The notes under the pieces: generated by a model
The model's input: the letters and a program-made list of their open reading frames with translations, nothing else
Told to the model about the DNA's origin: nothing
Databases searched by the model: none
Source: JADKCL01 sp031424495
GTDB taxonomy: Bacteria; Bacteroidota; Bacteroidia; J057; JADKCL01
Assembly: GCA_031424495.1 (NCBI GenBank)
Contig: JANPHP010000343.1
Span: forward strand, 1-64,000
Direction: 5' to 3'
DNA: 64,000 bases
Part shown: piece after piece, positions 1 to 10,721 of the stretch
How the letters are laid out: the number at the start of each line of letters is the position of its first letter
Numbering within the stretch: position 1 is the first letter of the stretch
Made by a program: the position numbers and the translations under genes

Positions 1-1933
<1,933 letters not shown>

Positions 1934-1992
1934 TGACGCTATTATTTTCCTTTCTTCCTACGCACGTTCAGGACACAAGATTGCACTCGCAC

Positions 1993-3057
1993 TCAAAAAA
2001 GATGGCCGATATACATCTTGTAGACATATCCCAACACAGCCACCACCATCAGATTTGCAATTGCGATCGGCAAGAATCTCTTCCAACCGATAGACATCAA
2101 TTGATTGTATTTGAAGCGTGGCAATGTCCAACGTACCCAGATAAACACGAACACCAAGAAAAATGTTTTGCCTGTGAACCAAGCCAAGCTCCAGAGCACC
2201 TGCACCCAGCCATCCCACGCATGGACGTTGAAGAGCCAGCGCTCGCCGATGCCATGGTAGCCACCCAGAAACAGGGTCGTGATAAACATGGAGGCGATGA
2301 TCACGTTCAAATATTCTGCAAGGAAAAAGGTAGCAAATTTCATCGAGGAGTACTCGGTGTGAAAGCCGCCGACAAGCTCTTGCTCGGCCTCGACAAGGTC
2401 AAATGGGGTGCGGTTGGTCTCGGCAAATGTGCAGGTCACAAAAATGAAGAAACCGACCGGGTTGATGAATGCATTCCAGAAACCGCTTGCTGCTTGTGTG
2501 TCCACGATGGCAGTGAGGCTCAAGAAGCTCAGGTGCGGATTGGGGTTGATCACGTTGGTGAGGAGCACGCAGCTCACGACCGTGAGGCCCATGGCGAGTT
2601 CATAGCTGATCATCTGTGCCGAGCTGCGCAAGCCACCAAGCAAGGCATACTTGGAGTTTGAGCTCCAGCCTGCCAGCGTGATGCCATATACTGCCACCGA
2701 TGTGAGCGCCAAGATGTAGAGCACGCCGATGTTCACGTCAGCAATGGCGATCACTGTCGTGCCGTCGCTGCCAAAAGGAATCACAGCAAATGCAGTGAGT
2801 GCAATCACCACTGAAATGATCGGGCTCAAAGTGTGGACGAACCGGTCACCTGCGGCAGGCACGATGTCTTCCTTGAGCAAAAGCTTGATCACGTCTGCCA
2901 GTGGTTGCAACAAACCAAGGGGCCCGACACGGTTGGGACCCACACGTTGTTGGATAAATGCACAGACCTTGCGCTCTGCATACACTGCGTAGGCAGCACA
3001 CGTGAGCAAGGTAAAGAGGGCAAGCCCGATGATAATCAATACGTATCCTAGCGTCAT
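1993..3057 (-). CDS. nuoH: NADH-quinone oxidoreductase subunit H (complex I membrane arm)
   Basis: 354 residues, normal NuoH length, with about eight hydrophobic membrane spans. Family motifs are present: CAFIQQRVGPNRVGPLGLLQ near residue 33, ALLGGLRSSAQMISYE mid-protein, and AETNRTPFDLVEAEQELVGG with the conserved acidic stretch lining the quinone chamber, then EYSSMKFATFFLAEY. NuoH contacts the peripheral arm and forms part of the quinone channel. Other nuo genes are not adjacent: clpC follows and an unrelated divergent gene lies upstream. This is therefore a solitary nuo locus here, and the remaining subunits must be elsewhere if a complete complex I exists. Confidence 0.96.
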   Translation of the reverse strand: MTLGYVLIIIGLALFTLLTCAAYAVYAERKVCAFIQQRVGPNRVGPLGLLQPLADVIKLLLKEDIVPAAGDRFVHTLSPIISVVIALTAFAVIPFGSDGTTVIAIADVNIGVLYILALTSVAVYGITLAGWSSNSKYALLGGLRSSAQMISYELAMGLTVVSCVLLTNVINPNPHLSFLSLTAIVDTQAASGFWNAFINPVGFFIFVTCTFAETNRTPFDLVEAEQELVGGFHTEYSSMKFATFFLAEYLNVIIASMFITTLFLGGYHGIGERWLFNVHAWDGWVQVLWSLAWFTGKTFFLVFVFIWVRWTLPRFKYNQLMSIGWKRFLPIAIANLMVVAVLGYVYKMYIGHLF

Positions 3058-3383
3058 GAATACAATTTTTAGAATTCTAAATCTGGAATCCTTTCATTCC
3101 CAAGGAATTGACCACAAAATGATGGCATACCTCTTCAGAAATCACCAAAATCCAAATCCAGCCAAATTTAGAGGCTATAAATGAAGGGAGCAAATGTGAA
3201 TTTTCATACGCAAAACGTTCTGGGCACATTTTTGAAAATGCGCACCCGCAAGCGCTTGAACCTTGCGAAGGCATTCAAATTTTGCGACCGAATGTTCAGC
3301 CAACATTTATTTTGGGGCAAGTCAACCATTTTTGGTCGTTGGTAGGTTATAACTGTCTACGATTCACCTATTATAGTGGTGCT
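3058..3383. other. Intergenic region between divergent genes
   Basis: 326 bp between the nuoH start and the divergent gene at 3384. It is AT-richer than the flanks and presumably carries both promoters, but I found no exact TAnnTTTG box, strong hairpin or repeat in it. Short frames here, including an in-frame upstream ATG at 3282, have no recognisable content. Confidence 0.5.
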
Positions 3384-4145
3384 ATGATGAAAAAGATATT
3401 GAAAAGGGTATTGAAGGTCGGAGCCTGGGGGCTTGGGATACTGCTGTTGCTCGGGACAGTCGGCTATTTTGCAATGGATGAAAAATTGCCAGCCTCGACC
3501 GAAGGGCCGGAGGCTGAGGCCTTGGCAGACAAGATGTTGGCAGCCATTGACAAGCCGGCCTACGACAGTCTGCATTACCTCCAATGGACCTACCGCACGG
3601 GTCATCACTACTTGTGGGACAAGTCGCGCAACCTCGTCGAGGTCACGCATGGCAAGCGCCGCGTGCTCTTGCAACCCGAACTCATGACGGGTTTGGCCTT
3701 TGACGACGGCAAGCCCCTCGATGGCAAGGACAAAGAATCTGCGGTTCAAAAAGACTTGACGGCATTTTGGAATGATGCCTTTTGGCTCGTCGCGCCCTTC
3801 AAAGTGCGCGACCCCGGTACACGCCGCGCCACCGTCACAAATGCTGACGGCAGCAAATCATTGTTGGTCACCTACGGTTCAGGAGGGCGCACGCCCGGCG
3901 ACCACTACCTCTGGCACTTGGACGCCAACGGGCGCCCCACCGCATGGCAGTTGTGGGTGAAAATTTTGCCGATTGGTGGCTTGCGTTTTGGCTGGGATGA
4001 ATGGCAGCGATTGGGAGAAGGGGCTTGGTTGTCATCTACACGCAGCACCAAGCTCAAAGATCTGCATGTGACCGACATCAAAGGTGGTCAGCAGCTCGCC
4101 GATGTGGGCCGCGACGTGGATCCGTTTCTGGAATTGGGGAATTGA
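3384..4145 (+). CDS. Membrane-anchored hypothetical protein
   Basis: 253 residues. I chose the start at 3384 (MMKKILKRVLK) because it is followed at once by a hydrophobic segment (GAWGLGILLLLGTVGYFAM), giving a signal anchor; an upstream in-frame ATG at 3282 would add 34 unlikely residues. The rest is a soluble envelope domain rich in Trp, Tyr and basic residues (LQWTYRTGHHYLWDKSRN), with later WHLDANGRPTAWQLW and GLRFGWDEWQ. This resembles a beta-rich Bacteroidota family of unknown function, but I cannot name it with confidence. It is a single gene facing the slyD-like gene across a bidirectional terminator. Confidence 0.75.
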   Translation: MMKKILKRVLKVGAWGLGILLLLGTVGYFAMDEKLPASTEGPEAEALADKMLAAIDKPAYDSLHYLQWTYRTGHHYLWDKSRNLVEVTHGKRRVLLQPELMTGLAFDDGKPLDGKDKESAVQKDLTAFWNDAFWLVAPFKVRDPGTRRATVTNADGSKSLLVTYGSGGRTPGDHYLWHLDANGRPTAWQLWVKILPIGGLRFGWDEWQRLGEGAWLSSTRSTKLKDLHVTDIKGGQQLADVGRDVDPFLELGN

Positions 4146-4178
4146 CTCTCGGCTTGCAATCGTGCAGTGCCGCACAAA

Positions 4179-4215
4179 AAATCGGCCCGCGATGCTAAGC
4201 ATTGCGGGCCGATTT
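4179..4215. terminator. Bidirectional intrinsic terminator
   Basis: Inverted repeat AAATCGGCCCGCGATGC / GCATTGCGGGCCGATTT, a 17-bp stem with one mismatch and loop TAA. It is flanked by A-rich sequence on the left and T-rich sequence on the right, between two convergent genes that end at 4145 and 4236. Confidence 0.85.
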
Positions 4216-4235
4216 CCATTTTAATTCACTGCTGA

Positions 4236-4724
4236 TCAATGGTGGTGACCACCCTCGCCATGCACGTGCCCGTGGGCCAATTCTTCTTCGCTAGCATCAC
4301 GCACTTCCATCACAACACCTGAAAAATGCAGGTTTTTGCCGGCAAGTGGATGGTTGAAATCCATGACGACTGCATCGGGCCTGATCTCGGTGATCGTGCC
4401 AAATACAGTGTGCCCGTTGAATTCCATCGGGAGGGTGGCGCCGACCACGATGTACTCACTAGGGGCCTCGGCAAAGATCTGCGGATCAAGCTCCTCGACG
4501 CGGCTGTCGTCATACACGCCATAGCCTTCCTCGGCACTCAAGCGAAAATCGTAGCTGTCGCCCACGATTTTGCCGATCAGGGCGGAGTCAAATGCAGGCA
4601 AGACCTGACCAATGCCGTGGATAAAGGCAAAGGGATTTTCTTTGGTGGCTTCCTGGATCACGCTCCCATCATCACCCTTCAACAAGTAGGTAATGACTGC
4701 CACCCTTTTTTCTTGGATTTCCAT
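4236..4724 (-). CDS. FKBP-type peptidyl-prolyl cis-trans isomerase, SlyD-like
   Basis: 162 residues. The order is an FKBP half-domain (AVITYLLKGDDGSVIQEATKE), a flap-insert region (LSAEEGYGVYDDSRVEELD), and the SlyD signature GHTVFGTITEIRPDAVVMDF then NHPLAGKNLHFSGVVMEVRD, which matches the NHPLAGK-L-F motif of SlyD/SlpA proteins. The C-terminus is His-rich (AHGHVHGEGGHHH), the short metal-binding tail typical of SlyD, where it binds nickel or other metals. The expected role is a cytoplasmic prolyl isomerase and chaperone, with metal handling possible. It appears monocistronic. Confidence 0.92.
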   Translation of the reverse strand: MEIQEKRVAVITYLLKGDDGSVIQEATKENPFAFIHGIGQVLPAFDSALIGKIVGDSYDFRLSAEEGYGVYDDSRVEELDPQIFAEAPSEYIVVGATLPMEFNGHTVFGTITEIRPDAVVMDFNHPLAGKNLHFSGVVMEVRDASEEELAHGHVHGEGGHHH

Positions 4725-4965
4725 TTCGATTAATGATAAGATGATGCGGCAAAGCTAGCCACAATTGCCCAAATTTGGAAAAAAGGCGACCGAATTGATG
4801 AGTTTCATCATTTTAACAGCCCTTGTTGAGGCCTGTTTTGCAGCTAGATGACTGTTTCAGCGGATATTCCACCGCCCAATGTGAAATACTCGACTTTGAA
4901 AGTTAATAAAATAGTCATGATCAGCAGGTTTGGCATTCACTTTATCCTCGTAAATTGCACGTCGG

Positions 4966-7059
4966 ATGAGAAATCTGTTCATGACACTGGCTGGCCTTTG
5001 CCTCGCCATCAACCTTATGGGTCAATCTTCTTTTGACGAGAAATTCACGTCAGCAGGAAACATCGGCCTCACGATCAACAATTTTGGTGTGATCGGCAAT
5101 GCCTTTAACGGCTCCTATGACGTTTTGGGCTATCCTTCTTGTGAATATCCGCGCAATTCGGGGATAGAGCATATTTTTGATGGCGGCCTCTGGATCGGGG
5201 CACGCATCAACAACTCGACCATCGCTGTGACCACGGGTGCCGTAGACGCCTCCACAGGTTATACCACGGGCCGTTCAGGCTACGAGTTCTCGGCCGCTGT
5301 CGGGCAGGTCCTCACAGAGCGCTCTTCCTTGTTTGATTCGCCAAACTATGATGCCGACGCGATTTCCCATCAAGACTTGATCGCTGAGTTTTCTGATTCC
5401 AGCGTCTTTGTCCCCGGCACTTCCATTCCGATCTCCTCCCACATAAACCCGCTTGGCGTCGGCGTCCATATGGAAGCTTACAACTGGGACTACTCGTTTG
5501 CGAACTTTTTTGTGATCCTCAACTTTCGCATCACCAACTACAGCAGCAATACCCTCGACAGCATCTACCTCGGTTACTGGACAGATGCCGTGGTGCGCAA
5601 CGTGAATATCACACAACCGGGCGGCGCTGCCTTTTTCAACAAAGGTGGCAACGGATACATCGATTCGCTCACGCTCGCCTACGAGTTTGATGCCAAGGGC
5701 GACACCTTATATACACAGTCCTATGTAGGCACAAAGTTTTTGGGCTCTGAAAACAAGTTTGGTTTCCAGCACCCATTGCTCAATCCCAGCATCGACGATC
5801 ACTACACGACCTGGCAGTTCAACAATAGCATCGACCCAATCTACTTTTTTCCGCAAGACGACAACGCGCGCTACGCCAAAATGCAGAGTGGTCTCAACCA
5901 CTACGTTTCGCCACAGCCCGACTGGGCGACGCAGATCAGGCCGAGCCTCAAACTGGCTAGCAATCGCACCTACCTCATGAGCGTGGGCCCTTATGCGACC
6001 TTGCTGCCGGGCGAATCCATGGATTTAGCCTATGCCATCATCTGCGCCAAGCGACGCGAAGACGGCCACTACATCGCCGAGGACACCGATGAGCAAAAAG
6101 CGAATCTGATCCAAAATGCGGAGTGGGCACAGCGTGCCTACAATGGCGAAGACGGCAATTTCAATGGCATTCTCGATCCAGGAGAAGACAAGGACAACGA
6201 CGGCAAGATCACAAGGTTCATTTTGCCATCTCCACCCTCGATCCCAAAGGTGAAAATCGTGCCCAACAATCACCAAATCGATGTGTACTGGAGCGCCAAT
6301 GCCGAGGCATCGATCGACCCGATCAGCAACAAAGCCGATTTTGAAGGTTACCGCATCTACAAAACCGCTGTCGGTTTTGACGTCAAGGATGTGGTGGACA
6401 TCTCCAAGTCCCTGAAACTCTCTGCAGAGTTTGATATCAAGGGCGATGCTTTGTTTTTTGACACGGGTTTTGACAATGTGCGGCTTGCAAATCCAGTGAC
6501 ATTTGAAGGCGACACGACGCGTTATGCCTACAAATACACGTTTGACAACGTGCAAAACGGCTGGCAACACGCCATCACGGTCACTGCATTTGACCAAGGC
6601 GACAAGGTGAACAATCTGGAATCCTTGGAATCCAGCTTGCTCTCTGGCATGTTGCGTGCATTTCCCGGCAAGCCAGGAAACGATGCATTTGCAAATGGCG
6701 ACCCATTTGTCTACCCCAATCCCTACTATGCTGGCGCAAGCTGGGAGGGCGCAAGCACATTTGACGAAGACCGGAAAGTGATGTTTGCGAATCTGCCTGG
6801 CAAGTGCGAGGTGCGCATTTACACCGTGGCAGGCGACTTGGTCGATTTGTTCCAGCATGACCAAGCTTACAATGGCGATGACATCCGCTGGTTTGGCACC
6901 TATTCAGATACTGCGGCGACCAAGTTTGCCGGTGGTGAGCATGCCTGGGACTTGCTCTCCAAAGACAGCCAAATCATTGCTCGAGGCATTTATCTATTCT
7001 CTGTTAAGGACTTAAGCTCTGGAAAAATTTTCAAGGGTAAGTTTGTAGTGATCAAATAG
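4966..7059 (+). CDS. Secreted protein with FlgD-Ig/T9SS-like C-terminal domain
   Basis: 697 residues. The N-terminal signal peptide is MRNLFMTLAGLCLAINLMGQ. The large middle region has no domain I can name; it includes GGLWIGARIN, an acidic DGNFNGILDPGEDKDNDGK stretch that looks like a calcium-binding type-3-like loop near residue 395, and a fibronectin-like segment (ADFEGYRIYKTAVGFD). The last ~110 residues (DPFVYPNPYYAG, GKCEVRIYTVAGDLV, ARGIYLFSV, GKFVVIK) form a FlgD-Ig/T9SS-type C-terminal fold, so export by T9SS is inferred. It is the first gene of the six-gene envelope block; the next gene begins 11 bp on. Confidence 0.85.
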   Translation: MRNLFMTLAGLCLAINLMGQSSFDEKFTSAGNIGLTINNFGVIGNAFNGSYDVLGYPSCEYPRNSGIEHIFDGGLWIGARINNSTIAVTTGAVDASTGYTTGRSGYEFSAAVGQVLTERSSLFDSPNYDADAISHQDLIAEFSDSSVFVPGTSIPISSHINPLGVGVHMEAYNWDYSFANFFVILNFRITNYSSNTLDSIYLGYWTDAVVRNVNITQPGGAAFFNKGGNGYIDSLTLAYEFDAKGDTLYTQSYVGTKFLGSENKFGFQHPLLNPSIDDHYTTWQFNNSIDPIYFFPQDDNARYAKMQSGLNHYVSPQPDWATQIRPSLKLASNRTYLMSVGPYATLLPGESMDLAYAIICAKRREDGHYIAEDTDEQKANLIQNAEWAQRAYNGEDGNFNGILDPGEDKDNDGKITRFILPSPPSIPKVKIVPNNHQIDVYWSANAEASIDPISNKADFEGYRIYKTAVGFDVKDVVDISKSLKLSAEFDIKGDALFFDTGFDNVRLANPVTFEGDTTRYAYKYTFDNVQNGWQHAITVTAFDQGDKVNNLESLESSLLSGMLRAFPGKPGNDAFANGDPFVYPNPYYAGASWEGASTFDEDRKVMFANLPGKCEVRIYTVAGDLVDLFQHDQAYNGDDIRWFGTYSDTAATKFAGGEHAWDLLSKDSQIIARGIYLFSVKDLSSGKIFKGKFVVIK

Positions 7060-7070
7060 TATTGTAGAAT

Positions 7071-9212
7071 ATGAGAAAGTTTTTACCACTTTTTGCTTTG
7101 CTGTTGTGTATGGGCCTCACATCCTTTGCACAATATCCACTTGTTACGATTCAGGATATCCAAGGCGTGACTGGCCCCAATCTGGCTGCCTGCGTTGAGG
7201 CGTCTTCACTGGTGGGTGACACCGTGAGAGTACGTGGCACACTGATCCAGAAGCCTGACTCAGCTGCTTTTACCACTGCAACAAGGTTCCAATTTTGGAT
7301 CCGCGATGGTTATGGTGACTTCAGCGGACTGGACATCATCGGTTTTTTTGATCCCAACATCAATGGTGTGGCTGGCCTTGAGGCTGGTGACTCCGTCGAG
7401 CTCACTGGTATCGTTACCGAGTTTGGACCAGGCGAAACAGAGCTTGAACTGATCGACGCAGTGAACGTGACGATTTTGGGCTTCAATCAACCCCTTGCCG
7501 CTACGGTAGCTCCAGTATCAGACCTGAACAACACGACCCAGATCTGCCAATTGCCTACGGGCGAGCGCTGGGAAGGTCAATACATCGAGATCCAAAACGT
7601 TACGATCTTGACGGTGGACCCATTCGGGACCAACCGTTTGAGCTTCGTGGTGCAAGACGGTGCAGGCAACCGCATCAATATCACCGACAAATTTCGTGCA
7701 CAGCGCCTGCCTGGCGGCAACCCTTCGGGCAACTTCATCGCCCCAAACGTGGGTGATACCTACGCCTACATCCGCGGTGTCATTACCCACAGCCCCAACG
7801 GCTGCATGGGTGGCACGGGCCGTGGCTACGAATTGTCCCCCACCGGCGTGGACGACTATTTTGCCAACTCCTCTGCTCCTAGCATCATCACCGTCACCCG
7901 CAACCACGTGACGCCTACCAGCACACAAGCGGTAACAATCAGCGCACAAATCGTCGACAACAGCTCGATGGTGCAGTCTGCTGAAATGAAATATGCTGTC
8001 GGCGTGGGCAATACGACCTACACCACAGTCGCGATGACCAGGATCGGTGGCACGCCACAAAACGGCAACTGGACTGCCGACATCCCTGCTCAAACCGACG
8101 GCGCATTTGTGAAATACTATGTCTGCGCAACCGACGACAGCAGCAACACCGGCTGCAATACTGCGGTTCCTTCGGGTTCTGCACCTTATTTCTACACCGT
8201 GCGTGACAACGGTACCACGATCGTCGACGTGCAATTTGTGCCTGGCACATTCTCCAGCGCAGCCTCTGGCTACGTCGGTATGGACGTGACTGTCGATGGT
8301 ATCGTCACTGCATCTGCAGAAGCAACCAACTTGGGTTATGTCTTCATCCAACAAGAAGGTCAGCTTGCCTGGGCAGGCATCATGTGTACCGACAATCCTT
8401 CACTTGCAACCTTGACCATCGGTCAGAAGGTACGCGTGACAGGCACGGTGCGTGAAAGCTTCAACTTCACCCGCATCGAGCAGATTAGCTCTGTGCAAGT
8501 GCTCGGCACGGGCAACATCACTCCATTGGACTTGGATCCTAGCACTTTCACGACTTGGGGCATTGCTACCAGCGAGCCTTATGAAGGAATGCTCATCAAC
8601 CTCAAGCACCCAACTCCTGGTATGCAACTTGCTGTCGTCGACCAAAATCCTGATGCTCCTAGCAACTTTGCAGAATGGCGCGTCGGCAAAGACGTGTTCA
8701 CGCCAGCCGATGGTTGCCGCATCCTCACGGGCCGCGTTACCAACAGCACATTCTCTTCGCTCAACGTTTCCTATGTCAATGACCCACAGTGGGCCACAGT
8801 CGATGGCATCATGAACGTGCCTGTGATTCAGGTTTTCAACGGCGACGTGGTGAACAATATCACTGGCGTGATGGCTTACCTCTTTGGCAACTTCAAATTG
8901 TTGCCCCGCAACAACGCTGACGTGAACATGATCGTGGGCATTGAGGATGGCTTGAACGTGAATGTCGTAGCCTATCCTAACCCAGTGCGCGACCAGTTCC
9001 GCTTGGCTTATGACTTCGGCAGCTTGCAGAGCGATGCCCAAGCCACTGTGTATGACCTCATGGGTCGCCCAGTGCGCACGGTCGCTTTGAACGCGATGAA
9101 CGGCGAGACACTTGTCGATGTAGCTACCTTGGCTGCAGGCAATTACATCGTGAAAGTGAGCTCTGCAACTAGCGGACTCATCGATTTTGTGAAGATCCAA
9201 AAAGTTCAGTAG
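7071..9212 (+). CDS. Secreted OB-fold/T9SS type A sorting domain protein
   Basis: 713 residues with signal peptide MRKFLPLFALLLCMGLTSFA. Repeated OB-fold-like modules occur near residues 35-130 (VGDTVRVRGTLI and DSVELTGIVTEFG), 155-250, and 390-480 (GMDVTVDGIVTA and GQKVRVTGTVRES), resembling the DUF5689/YhcR-type nucleic-acid-binding-like OB domains of surface proteins. A beta-sandwich lies between them. The final ~75 residues are a clear T9SS type A domain: VVAYPNPVRDQFRL, ATVYDLMGRPVRT, LAAGNYIVKV. It is probably a surface-attached or released cargo. The gene sits between another secreted protein and a lipoprotein in the same block and is followed by a terminator-like hairpin. Confidence 0.9.
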   Translation: MRKFLPLFALLLCMGLTSFAQYPLVTIQDIQGVTGPNLAACVEASSLVGDTVRVRGTLIQKPDSAAFTTATRFQFWIRDGYGDFSGLDIIGFFDPNINGVAGLEAGDSVELTGIVTEFGPGETELELIDAVNVTILGFNQPLAATVAPVSDLNNTTQICQLPTGERWEGQYIEIQNVTILTVDPFGTNRLSFVVQDGAGNRINITDKFRAQRLPGGNPSGNFIAPNVGDTYAYIRGVITHSPNGCMGGTGRGYELSPTGVDDYFANSSAPSIITVTRNHVTPTSTQAVTISAQIVDNSSMVQSAEMKYAVGVGNTTYTTVAMTRIGGTPQNGNWTADIPAQTDGAFVKYYVCATDDSSNTGCNTAVPSGSAPYFYTVRDNGTTIVDVQFVPGTFSSAASGYVGMDVTVDGIVTASAEATNLGYVFIQQEGQLAWAGIMCTDNPSLATLTIGQKVRVTGTVRESFNFTRIEQISSVQVLGTGNITPLDLDPSTFTTWGIATSEPYEGMLINLKHPTPGMQLAVVDQNPDAPSNFAEWRVGKDVFTPADGCRILTGRVTNSTFSSLNVSYVNDPQWATVDGIMNVPVIQVFNGDVVNNITGVMAYLFGNFKLLPRNNADVNMIVGIEDGLNVNVVAYPNPVRDQFRLAYDFGSLQSDAQATVYDLMGRPVRTVALNAMNGETLVDVATLAAGNYIVKVSSATSGLIDFVKIQKVQ

Positions 9213-9233
9213 TACTGGGCTCAAGATAATGTT

Positions 9234-9270
9234 GCAGGTGGGGCATTTGGTAAATGCCCGCCTGCTTCTT
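9234..9270 (+). terminator. Terminator-like hairpin inside the envelope gene block
   Basis: GCAGGTGGGGCATTT pairs with AAATGCCCGCCTGC (one bulge and one wobble) across a 3-base loop, then TTCTT. It lies in the 59-bp gap between the T9SS protein gene and the lipoprotein start at 9272. It may act as an attenuator that lowers expression of the downstream receptor genes, or as a full terminator if the downstream genes have their own promoter. Confidence 0.65.
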
Positions 9271-9271
9271 A

Positions 9272-10717
9272 ATGAAGATGAAGCGGAACCTCCTATTTGC
9301 AATTGCGGCCTTGTTGTTTGGACTCACGTCCTGCAACAAAGGGAATGAATTTCCCAACGTGGCCCCTGAAACCCGCATTTCGCTCACGTCGATCAATCTC
9401 ACAGGAGATGATCGCCTGCGCAGCGAGGTGACCTTGCACTGGTATGGCGAGGACAAGGACGGATGGGTGACGGGTTATGAGTTGTCCTTTGACGGGACCA
9501 ATTGGTCGCCTGTCGATGTACAAGACAGCACATTCAAGTTTTCACTGACGCTAGGAAGCGACACCACTGACATTGATTTTTATGTGCGTGCCCTCGACAA
9601 CGATGGTGATGCCGACCTCACGCCCGCCTTTTTGAGGATTCCGATCAAGAATTCGCCGCCGACGGCTTCCTTTGATAGCATCTTGGCACTGCCTGACACG
9701 GCATTCATCGCCACCACGATCTTCCTGAATGTGAACGATCAGGATGGCATAGAGAACGTGGACAGCATTTTCATCAGCATGGATGGAGTGGTGTGGTTTG
9801 CGATGGCTCCGACCATCAATATCATCACACTCTTGCCCGCTGATCCTGAAGCCAATGGTCCTGTGGCCGCGTCTGTGTTGCAAGGGACGGCGGCCACCGT
9901 ACTGCCGGGCACTCTGAATGGGCTCAATCTGAACGGCAACAATACATTCTACCTCAAGGCACGCGACATCGCTGGTTCTGAAAGCCCGATCGATACATCG
10001 ACGGTGGTCTTTATCAAGCGCAAGTCGAGCGATTTGCTGGTGATCGACGCCCATCCAGGTGGCAGCTCACCTACGCCCGAGCAGGTGTACGCACAGACTT
10101 TGGACCTCGTGGAGCCCAATGCAGACCGCATCGACCTGCGCGCAAATGCAGGCGGCAACGTGCCACGCTTGTGGTCACCGACCTTCAGCAAGTTCATCGG
10201 TTACTACAAGCGGATTTTCTGGTATGGAGATGGCAGCGACATTGGTTTGGGATTGTTGGAGGATGCAAGTGGGGCCATTCAGGGATTTCTCAATCAAGGT
10301 GGGAAAATCCTGATCAACTGCAGCTTCCCGAGTTCGTTTGACAATGCATCCGTCTTGCAAGAATACACGCCGCTCGACAGTGTGTCGACCTCTGTGGGCA
10401 ATGCACGTCTGCCCAGTGGTAACCTCATCAGCCCTACTGCCGCATTTGCTGCCACCTTTGATACATTGCAAGCAAGTGCAAACCTGGCGCGGGCTACACC
10501 GATGTATGTGAAATCCAATGCCGAGACCATTTACAATGGCAACTTCACATTTACGGGCGGATGGGTAGGCCCAAGCGCCATCGCTGCGCGTGCAAGCAAC
10601 GGCAGCGGGCAGACGAACCTCGTGTTGGTTACGGTAGAATTGCACCAACTTTTTGGACGGCCGTCCAATCTGCAAGATTTCTTTACCCAAGTATTGCTCA
10701 ATGAATTCAATTGGTAA
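9272..10717 (+). CDS. Surface lipoprotein with Ig-like and GATase-like regions
   Basis: 481 residues from ATG 9272 (MKMKRNLLFAIAALL), with lipobox LTSC at about residue 20; the ATG at 9278 is an equally good start, while the one at 9254 lies inside the hairpin. Residues ~30-250 look like two Ig/fibronectin-like modules (VTGYELSFDGTNW and ESPIDTSTVVFIK). From residue ~255 (DLLVIDAHPGG) to the end, the pattern with AIQGFLNQGGKILINC resembles a glutamine-amidotransferase-like alpha/beta fold, though I see no clear catalytic triad. It is probably an outer-membrane lipoprotein serving the receptor gene that follows 4 bp later. Confidence 0.85.
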   Translation: MKMKRNLLFAIAALLFGLTSCNKGNEFPNVAPETRISLTSINLTGDDRLRSEVTLHWYGEDKDGWVTGYELSFDGTNWSPVDVQDSTFKFSLTLGSDTTDIDFYVRALDNDGDADLTPAFLRIPIKNSPPTASFDSILALPDTAFIATTIFLNVNDQDGIENVDSIFISMDGVVWFAMAPTINIITLLPADPEANGPVAASVLQGTAATVLPGTLNGLNLNGNNTFYLKARDIAGSESPIDTSTVVFIKRKSSDLLVIDAHPGGSSPTPEQVYAQTLDLVEPNADRIDLRANAGGNVPRLWSPTFSKFIGYYKRIFWYGDGSDIGLGLLEDASGAIQGFLNQGGKILINCSFPSSFDNASVLQEYTPLDSVSTSVGNARLPSGNLISPTAAFAATFDTLQASANLARATPMYVKSNAETIYNGNFTFTGGWVGPSAIAARASNGSGQTNLVLVTVELHQLFGRPSNLQDFFTQVLLNEFNW

Positions 10718-10721
10718 GTGC

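Noticed and set aside
6025..8354. Two ~280-residue minus-strand frames (6025-6864 and 7518-8354)
   Set aside because: Shadows of the two secreted-protein genes; compositions rich in His, Cys and Arg typical of antisense reading.
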